From: Polyangium jinanense
GTDB lineage: Bacteria > Myxococcota > Polyangia > Polyangiales > Polyangiaceae
Assembly: GCF_028435365.1 (NCBI RefSeq)
Contig: NZ_JAGTJJ010000005.1
Coordinates: 62,001-126,000 of the forward strand
Direction of reading: 5' to 3'
Length of the DNA: 64,000 nucleotides
How positions within the stretch are numbered: the stretch's first letter is position 1; each line of letters begins with the position of its first letter. The notes beneath the pieces are model-generated. The model was given only the letters and a program-made list of their open reading frames with translations, did no database searches and was not told the origin of the DNA. Position numbers and translations under genes: made by a program. Positions 9,007-17,813 of the stretch are shown here, one piece after another.

Positions 9007-9945
9007 TCAGCCGCGCCCCATCGCGAACGCGATGCCGCTCTGCAGTGTGCCGCGCACCACGAGCCCTTCGAGCCCCAGTCCCAGGTCGACGAGAGCCCGC
9101 GCCACCTGCGGCCGGATGCCCGTGAGCACCACCTGCGCGCCGAGGAGCCTGACCGCCCGCGCGGCCTCGACGAGCGCATTGGCCACCGCACGATCGGCCA
9201 CCGAGACCCCGGTCACGTCGAGAATGGCGATGGCGGCGCTCCGCTCGGTGACGCCTTTCAGCAGCGTCTCCAGCACCTGCTTCGCCCTCGCCTCGTCCAC
9301 CGTGCCGATGAGCGGCATCACCACCGCGCGATCGCTGATGGGAATGAGCGGCGTCGACATCTCGGCGAGCGCGAGCGCCTGCATGCGGATGATCTCCTCC
9401 TGCAGCCGCTGCCGCTCCTCCTCCACGCGCTTCATGGACCGGAGATCACGCGTGATCGTGGCCAGCCCGATCGCCTCGTCTTTCGCGTTCTTGGCGAGAA
9501 AGAGCGAATAGTGAACGGGGATCTTCGCGCCCGTCATCATGTGGCGAAAGCTGAACTCCCCTTCCCATCGGCCGCTGCGCATCACTTCGGGCAGGATCGT
9601 CTCGTAGACGTAGGGGAGATCCGCGGGATCGAAATAATTCGAGACCAGCGTGCGCTGCGCCTCTTCGATGCTCCCGAGCCCGACCATGTTCCGGCCGGCC
9701 TCGTTGACGTAGTAGGCATGGCCCTCCATGTCGGCGATTCCGATGAAATCGGAGCTGCTGTCGATGAGCTGGAACAGCGATTCCCGCACGTCCCTGCTAT
9801 CGATATTCCACACGCACGCCTTTCGTAATGCGTCGATCGTCCGTTGCTGCTCGGCGACCTGCCGCTCCAGCTCCGCAATGCGCTGTCGCGACGGGTCACC
9901 GCCGGACGCGTGGGATCCGTCGGAGGCGCCATCAAGGGAGGACAT
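9007..9945 (-). CDS. PAS-STAS protein, RsbR-like but lacking the usual phospho-Thr sites
   Basis: A 312-residue cytosolic protein: an N-terminal coiled coil (RIAELERQVAEQQRTIDALRK, about residues 20-45), a PAS domain (LFQLIDSSSDFIGIADMEGHAYYVNEAGRNMVGL), and a C-terminal STAS domain (VMPLIGTVDEARAKQVLETLL through LLGAQVVLTGIRPQVARALVDLG). STAS plus an N-terminal sensor is the plan of RsbR stressosome proteins. In RsbR two Thr are phosphorylated; here the aligned positions are Arg (SVADRAVA) and Ala (PQVARALV), so the switch may work differently. No RsbS, RsbT or sigma factor is adjacent. Confidence 0.8.
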   Translation of the reverse strand: MSSLDGASDGSHASGGDPSRQRIAELERQVAEQQRTIDALRKACVWNIDSRDVRESLFQLIDSSSDFIGIADMEGHAYYVNEAGRNMVGLGSIEEAQRTLVSNYFDPADLPYVYETILPEVMRSGRWEGEFSFRHMMTGAKIPVHYSLFLAKNAKDEAIGLATITRDLRSMKRVEEERQRLQEEIIRMQALALAEMSTPLIPISDRAVVMPLIGTVDEARAKQVLETLLKGVTERSAAIAILDVTGVSVADRAVANALVEAARAVRLLGAQVVLTGIRPQVARALVDLGLGLEGLVVRGTLQSGIAFAMGRG

Positions 9946-10576
9946 ACGCCCAAAAGTACTGACGATTCCGTCCAAGCGCAACCTCATCGTCGTGACTGAA
10001 ACGCTCGCGACCGACGGGGCCGTGCGGCATACTACCTATTTCGTCCTGAACTGCGCCAGGTTTATGGCGATCCGCACGGGAGACGCTCGCCAGGAAAAAA
10101 TTCCCACTGCATTAAATGGCGCGTTGGCCGAGCTCATGTGCGAGAAGATACTCGGTTATGTGAAAGTGTAGAATACAGGGTGCAAACCTGCTGCTTTCTC
10201 GAAAGCCTGAATGGAGGCTCCAATTTCGGGAGCCCTCGAAATCCCCCTCGCTGACCTCGGAAAAACGGACCGCTCGGGGGCGCGGCGCCTTGCCCCGAGG
10301 AACCACCAATGTGCGATGACGCACATCACAAACGCGCACCACGGACTGCACGCGCACGGGCAGAACAGGGCGTTTGCAGGGCCTGGACGAGCTGGAGCGC
10401 GAGGGAGATCGCTACGCGCGCGAACGCGGGCTCCCCCACACCATGCCGCGCCTGACGTACCGGGGAGCAACTCTCGAGTCAGCACAGGTGAGCAAAAAAA
10501 ATCAAGGGCGCAGCAAAAATCGGCGCTGCTCCATGTACCCGCGCGGCTTCAAGGTGTGGTACATGGATGACGAGTT
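9946..10576. other. 631-bp intergenic region with no convincing gene
   Basis: The first part is unusually AT-rich for this genome (for example GAAAAAATTCCCACTGCATTAA near 10100). A small hairpin GGCTCC-7-GGAGCC lies at 10216-10234. Bases 10374-10490 have coding-like composition and translate to LDELEREGDRYARERGLPHT in the plus direction with no good start or conserved end; this could be a decayed gene tail. The region just before 10577 is A-rich and probably holds the promoter of the next gene. No RNA gene was recognised. Confidence 0.5.
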
Positions 10577-12853
10577 ATGCACGGTCGCATCAGTAACTTA
10601 CTTCGGATTTTGCTCTCGCTCTCGGTGGTGGGGCTCGCAGCGGGCTGCGAAGTGGGAGGTGAGTTCCCCGTCGGGGAAGACGCCGGCACCAGCAGCAGCA
10701 GCAGCGGCACCGGCGGGAGTGACCCTGGGCCCTGCGGGATCGACTGCTCGCAGATCGAGACTCCCCAGTGCGCGATCGCGGTGTGCAACACCGGACAGGT
10801 GATCGGCCCGCTGAACACCTGCATCGTGATCCCCGCGCCAAAGGGAACCGCCTGCGATGACGGGAAGTTCTGCACCACGAACGACACCTGCGACGCGGGC
10901 ACCTGCGTCGGCGGAAGCACGAACCACTGCGGGATCGTGCCTTCTCCCTGTTCGTCGGTCATTTGCTACGAGGACGCGAAGTCCTGCGATGTCACGCCGG
11001 TGAACGACGGCACCGCGTGCACACCGACGGACCTCTGCCAAAAGAAAGGCGTATGCAAGATCGGGGAGTGCATCGGCGAGCCCAGGGACTGCTCGTTCTC
11101 CCCGGAGAGCGAGTGCAACACGGTTGCGTGTGATCCGGCCACGGGCGAGTGCGTCGGAAAACCCGACTCCGCCAAGGACAACACCCCGTGCGTGCTCACG
11201 GGCGACCTTTGCAACGTCAACAGGCGATGCTCGGCCGGGCAATGCGTGGGCGGCGCGCCCATGGATTGCTCCGCGCTCGACGTCGGGTGCCAGCGCGGCG
11301 AGTGCAACCCCGCGAACGGCCTCTGCAACCCGAGGCCCGCGCCGGTCGGCACGGCCTGCACGGAGGGCATCGTCGAGTGCCAGGTCGGCACGTGCGACGT
11401 GAAAGGCGAGTGCCTCCCCTCGCTCGCGGCCGATGGCAGCGACTGCAACGACTACAACGCCTGCACCGCCGCGGACAAATGCATGGCTGGCAGTTGCGAG
11501 GCCGGCGATCCGGTCACGAGCTGCTCGACGTACCTCCACGACGGCTTCGAATCCTGCCAGAGCGGCTGGACCTTCGGCGGTGATTGGGAATGCGGCACGC
11601 CCGAGAACGTGGGTCCGCCTGCGGCCTACATCGGCACGAGCTGCATCGGCACGCAGATCGATGACCTGTACCACGTGAACCAGCTCTTCAGCAGCGCGGT
11701 CGCGGACTCGCCGCCGATCAACCTGGCCGGGGCCACCACCCCGATGCTGTCCTTCTGGGCGTGGGACCACACCGAAGGCGGCACCTTCGACGGTTGGAAT
11801 CTGAAAATCAGCACCAACGGCGGGCAGAGCTTCACGCAGGTCACGACGGTCACCCCGGCCTACAACCTGAGCCTCGTCGGCCAACCCGCATGGGGCGGGA
11901 ATCACTCGGCGAAAGGCTGGCAGAACTACTCCGCGGATCTGACCGCTTACGCCGGCCAGTCGGTCATCCTGCGCTTCGCCTTCCGCAGCGACGCCGCCAC
12001 GGTTTTCCCGGGTGTATACATCGACGAAGTCGTCGTCGCCGAGCCGCTGCAGATTCCGCTTTACATCACCACGACCTCCCCGCTCACGGACGTGTACGCG
12101 GGGATGTCCTACTCGACGCAGATCACCAAAATCGGCGGCACGAGCGGCTCGGTGTGGACCCTCAAGGGAAGCGGTCAGAATGCGGACTGGCTGACGATCG
12201 ATCCGACGACGGGCGTGCTCTATGGCACGCCTTCGGCGGCGGAGGCAGGGCCGGTGACAGTCACCGTGCACGTCGAGGAGCCATCGTTGCCCTCGAATTA
12301 CGCGGAAAAGACGTTCATCTTCACCGTCAAGCCAAACGCGTACTACACGAGCTTCGAGGGCACGTGCCCCGACGGCTGGACGCTGACCGGCGATTGGCAG
12401 TGCGGTGTCCCCACGAACGTGGGCCCCGAGGCCGCTTACGACGGGACGCAGTGCATCGCCACGCAAATCGCCGGTCCTTACAGCTCCTCCCAGACGTGGG
12501 CGGGGACGACCGCCACCTCCCCCGACATCGACCTCACCGGCGTGGCGAGCCCGAAGCTCACGTTCCGCATGTGGATCGATACCGAGGGTTCGCAGTATGA
12601 TGGCGTCAACCTGAAGATCAGCACCGACGGCGGGATGAGCTACTCCGTCGTCAACAGCGTCTTGCCGGCATACCCGCTGACCATCGCCGGCCAGCCCGCG
12701 TGGGGTGGTCACCATGCCGGCCTCGGCTGGCAGCTCGTGCAAGCCGATCTCTCGGCCTACGCAGGTCAGATCGTACGCTTGCAATTCGGTTTCCAGAGTG
12801 ATTCTTCCGGGAATTACCCCGGCGCTTACATCGACGATATCTTCATCGAGTGA
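10577..12853 (+). CDS. Large Cys-rich lipoprotein with two jelly-roll domains and an Ig-like domain
   Basis: A 758-residue surface lipoprotein. The signal peptide ends GLAAGC and is followed by a Ser/Gly linker. Residues about 50-320 are Cys-rich repeats of the form ACDDGKFCTTNDTCDAGTCVGG, about six units, likely small disulfide knots. Two related beta-sandwich domains follow (about 325-475 and 590-758), each starting with (D/S)GFES/SFEGTCPDGWTxxGDWxCG and ending PGxYIDDIxI, like the jelly-roll domains of M6 peptidases or MAM modules. Between them a putative Ig domain (TTTSPLTDVYAGMSYSTQITKIGG to GVLYGTPSAAEAG) is present. It is followed after 10 bases by a VWA lipoprotein, so both likely form a surface adhesion or binding pair. 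Confidence 0.8.
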   Translation: MHGRISNLLRILLSLSVVGLAAGCEVGGEFPVGEDAGTSSSSSGTGGSDPGPCGIDCSQIETPQCAIAVCNTGQVIGPLNTCIVIPAPKGTACDDGKFCTTNDTCDAGTCVGGSTNHCGIVPSPCSSVICYEDAKSCDVTPVNDGTACTPTDLCQKKGVCKIGECIGEPRDCSFSPESECNTVACDPATGECVGKPDSAKDNTPCVLTGDLCNVNRRCSAGQCVGGAPMDCSALDVGCQRGECNPANGLCNPRPAPVGTACTEGIVECQVGTCDVKGECLPSLAADGSDCNDYNACTAADKCMAGSCEAGDPVTSCSTYLHDGFESCQSGWTFGGDWECGTPENVGPPAAYIGTSCIGTQIDDLYHVNQLFSSAVADSPPINLAGATTPMLSFWAWDHTEGGTFDGWNLKISTNGGQSFTQVTTVTPAYNLSLVGQPAWGGNHSAKGWQNYSADLTAYAGQSVILRFAFRSDAATVFPGVYIDEVVVAEPLQIPLYITTTSPLTDVYAGMSYSTQITKIGGTSGSVWTLKGSGQNADWLTIDPTTGVLYGTPSAAEAGPVTVTVHVEEPSLPSNYAEKTFIFTVKPNAYYTSFEGTCPDGWTLTGDWQCGVPTNVGPEAAYDGTQCIATQIAGPYSSSQTWAGTTATSPDIDLTGVASPKLTFRMWIDTEGSQYDGVNLKISTDGGMSYSVVNSVLPAYPLTIAGQPAWGGHHAGLGWQLVQADLSAYAGQIVRLQFGFQSDSSGNYPGAYIDDIFIE

Positions 12854-12863
12854 GGAGCAGCCC

Positions 12864-13988
12864 ATGAGCCGCACGACAAGGACCCATCGGCTTGTTATCA
12901 TGTCACTCACCCTGGCCAGCCTCGCCGCCGCGTGGGGGGGCTGCGCCACGGGCAATGCCTCCGGAGACACCACGGCGAGCAGCTCGAGCTCGTCCTCCGG
13001 CGAGGGCGGCGCGGGAGGCCTCGGAGGGGGCGGCACGGGTGGCGTCGGAGGAATCGACTTCGACGCGGGGGGCGCGGGCGGCCAGGGCGGCGCCTGCGTC
13101 TCCACCAGCGCGGAAGCCCGCCGCATCCCGCTCGACATCATCTTCCTGATCGACCAATCGGGCAGCATGTCGGGCGCGAAGTGGAACGGCACGAAATCGG
13201 CCCTGACGACGTTCTTCAACGATCCGGCATCGCTCGGCATCGGCGCCGGCCTGGTCTACTTCCCGACCCAGGAGCCGTACGACTGCAACCCCACACACTA
13301 CGCGCTCCTCGACGTGCCCATCGACGCGCTGCCGACGAATGCGTTTCCCTTGACGAACTCGATGCCGGCCGACGCGACGGGGATTGGTACCCCCACCTAC
13401 GGCGCGCTCAAGGGGGCGCTCTCGGCGGCGGCCGCCTACCAGGACACGCACAAGACGCACAAGGTCGTCGTCGTTCTCGCGACTGACGGCGAGCCCCTCG
13501 GATGCGAGCCGAAGACGGTCGACGACATCGCGGACCTGGCCGAGAGCGCGCTCGACTACAACGGTGTTCGCACGTATGTCATCGGCGTGGCCGGCTCGCA
13601 GCTCACGACCCTCAACAAGATCGCGGCGGCGGGTGGGACGACGGCGGCCTACGACATCACGCAGGACATCAGCGAGTTCGCCGCGAAGATGGCCGAGATT
13701 CGCCAGGTGGCGCTCGGGTGCGATTTCGAGATCCCGGAAGCGCCGAACGGCATGGAGATCGAACCGAACCAGGTGAACTTCACCTATATGCCGAAAGGCG
13801 TGGGCATGCCGAAGCTCTTGCCCCGCGCCGACGATCTCGCCGACTGCAAAGACCTGCCCGGCTGGTACTACGACAGCAACGCCGGCCCCACGAAGATCAT
13901 CCTCTGCCCTGCGTCCTGCACTACGGTGCAGGCCGACAGCAGCGCGAAGGTCAACGTACTCTTCGGCTGCAACTCGATCCTCAATTGA
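12864..13988 (+). CDS. VWA-domain lipoprotein
   Basis: A 374-residue lipoprotein with lipobox-like WGGC, a Ser/Gly linker and a von Willebrand A domain. The metal-binding site is complete: DQSGSMSG (DxSxS, about residues 97-101), a Thr in GTPTYGALKG and an Asp in VVVLATDGEP. Such domains bind ligands through a divalent metal. The C-terminal 90 residues (from GCDFEIPEAPNGMEIEPNQV) form an extra Cys-containing domain often seen in myxobacterial VWA lipoproteins. GAGGAG stands seven bases before the ATG, and the gene follows the preceding lipoprotein after 10 bases, so they are an operon. Confidence 0.88.
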   Translation: MSRTTRTHRLVIMSLTLASLAAAWGGCATGNASGDTTASSSSSSSGEGGAGGLGGGGTGGVGGIDFDAGGAGGQGGACVSTSAEARRIPLDIIFLIDQSGSMSGAKWNGTKSALTTFFNDPASLGIGAGLVYFPTQEPYDCNPTHYALLDVPIDALPTNAFPLTNSMPADATGIGTPTYGALKGALSAAAAYQDTHKTHKVVVVLATDGEPLGCEPKTVDDIADLAESALDYNGVRTYVIGVAGSQLTTLNKIAAAGGTTAAYDITQDISEFAAKMAEIRQVALGCDFEIPEAPNGMEIEPNQVNFTYMPKGVGMPKLLPRADDLADCKDLPGWYYDSNAGPTKIILCPASCTTVQADSSAKVNVLFGCNSILN

Positions 13989-14088
13989 AGTAAACTCGCC
14001 CTTCTCGCGTCGTTGTTCGAGGGCGCGAAGTCAGCGCCGGTCGTTCTCGAGGTAAGCCTTAACCTTAACCCAAGAAGTGTAGGACGAT

Positions 14089-15180
14089 ATGCTTGGAAAT
14101 CATCGCGTCTCTTTGGCCCTCGCGCTCGTGACCACCGTGGCCACCCTGGCCGTGGGTTGTGGTAGCGAGGGGGATAACGTGCGCCCCGACGGCACTGGCG
14201 GCTCCGGCGGCACCGGCGGGATGGGCGGGAGCTCCTCCTCCATGAGCTCCTCGAGCAGCGGCGGCGGCGGCGCCGGCGGAGGGGCGGTCTGCCCGACGCA
14301 CGAGGGCCCGGTGTTCGCCGTCAAAGAGCTCTTCTTCGGCGAGGGCAACAGCGGGGAGTGGAAGACGTTCGGATTCAACCTCGACGACAAGGAGTCGACC
14401 GGGAATTCGACCGACGTGTGCAAGCCGAACGCGGGCGGCTCGGCGCAGACGGCATATCCCGACGGCGATCAGGGCATCGATAACTCGTTCGGGAAAAACC
14501 TCCTGCCCACGATCCTCCTCCTCTATCCGAACTGGGTGAATGACGTCAACACGGGCATCCAGAACGGCAACTTCACCGCGCTGGTGAAGTCGGAATGCAT
14601 GCCTGCGACGGGTGACGCCCCCGTGCTCCTGAGCAAGCTCTTCGGCGGGACGACGCTCGGCGGGGCGCCCAAGTTCGACGGGACGGACAAGTGGCCGGTC
14701 GAGCCCGGGCTCCTCAGCGATCCCATGGATCCCCTGTCCTCGACGATCCTCTTCGAGAAGAGCTCGGTGACGGGCTCGATGTTCGACTCGGGCAAGGGCG
14801 TGACGGTCGTCCTCTCGGTCCCGGTGCGCACGGCGGACAAGAGCACGTCGATCAAGCTGACCTTGTATTCGGCGCACATGACCATGAAGCTCGCCGACGA
14901 TCGGAAGAGCGCGACGGAAGGCATGATCGGCGGTGTGCTCAACACCGAGGAGTTCGTGGCGGAAATCAAGAAGGTCGGCGACCTGCTCGGCTTGTGCGGC
15001 AATCCGCTGTTCGATAACCTCGTGACCCAGGTCCGCCAGGCGTCGGACATCATGGCCGACGGCACGCAGGATCCGGAAAAGACGTGCGACGGCATTTCCA
15101 TGGGCCTCGGGTTCGAGATGTACGAGGCGCAGCTCGGCGACGTCGGGCCGGCGAACGAGGTTGGGTCGGCCTGCCCGTGA
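14089..15180 (+). CDS. Lipoprotein of unknown function
   Basis: A 363-residue lipoprotein: lipobox TLAVGC, then a long GTGGSGG and Ser-run linker to about residue 65. The mature domain starts CPTHEGPVFAVKELFFGEGNSGEWKTFGFNLDDKES and resembles other myxobacterial lipoproteins of unknown role; it has scattered Cys, a Pro/Leu-rich middle, and a C-terminus with TCDGISMGLGFEMYEAQLGDV. No enzymatic motif is visible. It has its own promoter region of 100 bases with repeated CCTTAA just upstream of a TAGGA before the ATG. Confidence 0.7.
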   Translation: MLGNHRVSLALALVTTVATLAVGCGSEGDNVRPDGTGGSGGTGGMGGSSSSMSSSSSGGGGAGGGAVCPTHEGPVFAVKELFFGEGNSGEWKTFGFNLDDKESTGNSTDVCKPNAGGSAQTAYPDGDQGIDNSFGKNLLPTILLLYPNWVNDVNTGIQNGNFTALVKSECMPATGDAPVLLSKLFGGTTLGGAPKFDGTDKWPVEPGLLSDPMDPLSSTILFEKSSVTGSMFDSGKGVTVVLSVPVRTADKSTSIKLTLYSAHMTMKLADDRKSATEGMIGGVLNTEEFVAEIKKVGDLLGLCGNPLFDNLVTQVRQASDIMADGTQDPEKTCDGISMGLGFEMYEAQLGDVGPANEVGSACP

Positions 15181-15237
15181 TGGCGAATCGGGGCGCCGAG
15201 GGCCACACGCCCCCGCGCCCCTGACCCTCCGCCGCGT

Positions 15238-17160
15238 TCATCTCTCCCGCCGCCGAAACACCACCGTATTGTCCTGACGAACACCCATTCCGACGAATTC
15301 CCATTCTTCCTTTTGGGATTCGATCGCCGCCCTCGCCTGGCTCTTCGCGCCGACCACGACCCACGTGGGGCGGAGCTCCACGAGCCGCGTCAGGAGAGCA
15401 TCACGCCCCTCCCAGCGCAGGTATTTCAGGTGGTTCGACATCGCGTCGTTCCATAACGCGCCGAGAAAAGCGGAGTCGTCGGTGAACACGACGAGGCTGC
15501 CCGGACCGAGCTCGCGCTCGCGTTTTTGCGCGACATCCGGCGGCAGATGGTACCCGCCCGAGTATGCGCTCGCGCGCTCGGCAGGCGACATGCTCACCAG
15601 CGCCGACAGCTTGCCGGGCATGGGCTCGAGGCCGAAGAACCACACGTACCAGGCCCACGGGACGAGCGAGAGGACGAGCGCCGAGGCGACAGCGGCTTCG
15701 TGCAGGCGCGCGGACTTCGAGGCGCGCGCTGCGAGCCACACGATACACGCGACGGCGAGCGCGACGATGTGGACGTTGAAACGGGCAATGTTGAGGTTCG
15801 GGGTGAGACGGAGGAAAACGGCGCCGAGGGCCACGAGGACGAGCACGCGCTCGGCGCTGGCGTCGGGCTTCTTCGACAAACGCCCGCGAACGGCGGTGAA
15901 CGCCGCGACGAGCGCCGCGATCGAGGCGAGCGGGACGACGACCCAGGGGACGGCATAACCATAATCACGCGCGATGATGTCCGCGACGCCGCCCGTGGGG
16001 TGGTGATACTTGATGCGCGCAATCGTCGCGAGCGGCGGCTCCGGGCTGAGCTGCGCGAGGGTCCCGACGCCGCGGAAATGAATGCCGAGCCGCGAGATGG
16101 CGTGATCGACCGGCCAGAGCGGATTGCCGAAGGCGAGCCAGTTACGGCCGAACGTGAGCGCAGCGATGCCCGTGAACGAGACCAAGCTCGAAACGAGGAC
16201 GAGCGCCGTCGCGCGTGGACGCGCCTTCGCGTGGCGGCGCAGGAGATTCACGCCGGCGACGAGGGCCATGGGCGGCGCCCAGAAGAGCGAGGCGCTCTTC
16301 GAGGCGAACACGAGCGCGAGGCAGCCGGCGGTGATGACGGCGTCGCGCATGCGCGCCTCCGCCCGGGTCGCGAAATGGAGAGCGGCGAGCAAAAAAGCCC
16401 CAACGACGACATCGATCATCGACGTCCGGAGCTGGCTCGTCGTGGCGGGCATCAGCAGAAGGACCGCGGCCCAGCCCATGCAAGGGACGGGATCGGGGGC
16501 GAATCGGCGCGCGAGCAGGAAGACGCCCAGGGCGAGGGCTGGCGCTGCCAGGGTGTTGCCGATCTCGATGAAGGTTTTTCCGGTAAAAGCAACGAAGAAA
16601 AGCGCGAACGCCTCGGCGCCGCGGGGGTATCCATTCGTGGCTTGAACGACCAGGGTCCGCGGCAGGTCGACCATCTGGAAGCCGTGGTTCTGGAGGGCAA
16701 ACCCGATCATCGGCTCGTGATAAAAAAAGCCGTCCCACGACTCGGAGGGTGCGAGGTACGTGATCCACGCGGATCCGACGATGGCGAATGCGGAGGCGAG
16801 CAGGCCCAGGACCACGGAGCTTTGCGCGCGCCATGCGAGCACGAGCGCGTCCCAGGGCAGCCGCGCGAGCGAGCTGCCGGCACGCGCGATTTCACGCACG
16901 AAAACGCGCGGCACGCGACCGCGAAGAGAGGCCGCGAAGGTCGCTCCCGACACGACGAAGGAAAGCAGCGCGAGCGCGCCGGGCGTCAATCGGTTCGTGT
17001 ACCCGAGCGCGAAGACGGGGGCGATGATCAATCCGAAAAACACCGTGGAGGCGAGCAGGCCGAGCTCGGCGCGGCCTTCGGGTTCCGCGCGAAGCGCGAT
17101 GCCGAGCGCCGCGAACGCGGCAAACGAGAGGAGCACGCAGAGGAGCAACGACGAGGCCAC
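15238..17160 (-). CDS. Polytopic membrane protein, GT-C glycosyltransferase-like
   Basis: A 640-residue inner-membrane protein with about 12 hydrophobic helices. The first large periplasmic loop carries SESWDGFFYHEPMIGFALQNHGFQ, where the Asp after a TM helix is in the position of the catalytic acidic residue of GT-C enzymes (PMT/ArnT/GT39 style). The C-terminal soluble part (from about residue 530) includes VVFTDDSAFLGALWNDAMSNHLKYL and ends in a small alpha/beta region with VFRRRER. It may transfer sugars from lipid carriers, but the family assignment rests on topology only. Convergent with the upstream lipoprotein gene. Confidence 0.6.
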   Translation of the reverse strand: MASSLLLCVLLSFAAFAALGIALRAEPEGRAELGLLASTVFFGLIIAPVFALGYTNRLTPGALALLSFVVSGATFAASLRGRVPRVFVREIARAGSSLARLPWDALVLAWRAQSSVVLGLLASAFAIVGSAWITYLAPSESWDGFFYHEPMIGFALQNHGFQMVDLPRTLVVQATNGYPRGAEAFALFFVAFTGKTFIEIGNTLAAPALALGVFLLARRFAPDPVPCMGWAAVLLLMPATTSQLRTSMIDVVVGAFLLAALHFATRAEARMRDAVITAGCLALVFASKSASLFWAPPMALVAGVNLLRRHAKARPRATALVLVSSLVSFTGIAALTFGRNWLAFGNPLWPVDHAISRLGIHFRGVGTLAQLSPEPPLATIARIKYHHPTGGVADIIARDYGYAVPWVVVPLASIAALVAAFTAVRGRLSKKPDASAERVLVLVALGAVFLRLTPNLNIARFNVHIVALAVACIVWLAARASKSARLHEAAVASALVLSLVPWAWYVWFFGLEPMPGKLSALVSMSPAERASAYSGGYHLPPDVAQKRERELGPGSLVVFTDDSAFLGALWNDAMSNHLKYLRWEGRDALLTRLVELRPTWVVVGAKSQARAAIESQKEEWEFVGMGVRQDNTVVFRRRER

Positions 17161-17344
17161 GGCAGGAGGGGGTTACACGAACGAACGCGCGGCGCCAAGC
17201 GCCGTGTCTGGGAGCCGACATAGGCGTGGAAATGGCGGCGCCCGGGGGCCCCTTGCGATCTCCCCTCCCCCGCGCGCGCACGGACCGCCCACGAGCGGCC
17301 GGGCCTTGACACGGCCGGTTCCGGTCACAAGTTGCACGGCCTGA

Positions 17345-17596
17345 ATGAGCACCAAGGCCTCCCTTCACCTCGCCCGAGCCAGCAAAGCCGCGAAGCTTTT
17401 GAAGGAGGCGACGTCGCAAGAGGAAGCCGCGCTCCTGCTCGACGCGGGCCTCAGCGAGCTGAACGCGGCCCTCGCAGCGGCGCCAAAGGCGCTCGCTGAA
17501 CGTGTGCAGCGCGTGGTCAACGACATCGCCCGGCAGATGATGAGCGTCGTCAACGAGGACGTTCTCGCCGAGGCGGTCGAGGCGGCCCAGGCCTGA
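17345..17596 (+). CDS. Small helical protein of unknown function
   Basis: An 83-residue Ala/Leu-rich protein, predicted all helical (LHLARASKAAKLLKEATSQEEAALLLDAG and VQRVVNDIARQMMSVVNEDVLAEAVEAA). There is no signal peptide. The helices are amphipathic and could form a dimeric bundle. Codon use matches the genome (GC-rich third positions), which is the main reason to think it is real; a clear ribosome site is not seen upstream of the ATG. Confidence 0.5.
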   Translation: MSTKASLHLARASKAAKLLKEATSQEEAALLLDAGLSELNAALAAAPKALAERVQRVVNDIARQMMSVVNEDVLAEAVEAAQA

Positions 17597-17813
17597 CGGT
17601 CCGGGTAGTCCCCCTCCTCTCCGTCCACACCCGCCTCCTCCCAGCCACCTCCCCAGCGCCGAAGACACCGCCGCCCCCGGGCGACGATGCGCACGAGCCC
17701 GCGCTCCGACGGCCCCAAGTCGAGCTGCTGCCGCCTGCGCGCCGTCCGCGAGAGCTCCTGCTAACTTGGACGTGGTTCGCTTACGAGCTGGCTTCTCCCG
17801 ATGGAGGATGGCA

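Noticed and set aside
10598..13240. Open frame of 880 codons on the minus strand
   Set aside because: It lies fully opposite the Cys-rich and VWA lipoprotein genes, which have signal peptides and clear domains. Its translation is Arg/Ala/Val-rich with no domain, as expected for an antisense frame in high-GC DNA.
13990..14009. GTAAACTCGCCCTTCT as another copy of the shared element before the lipoprotein gene at 14089
   Set aside because: Only the GTAAA half agrees well; the second half lacks RACC and the gene is not part of the carbohydrate region.
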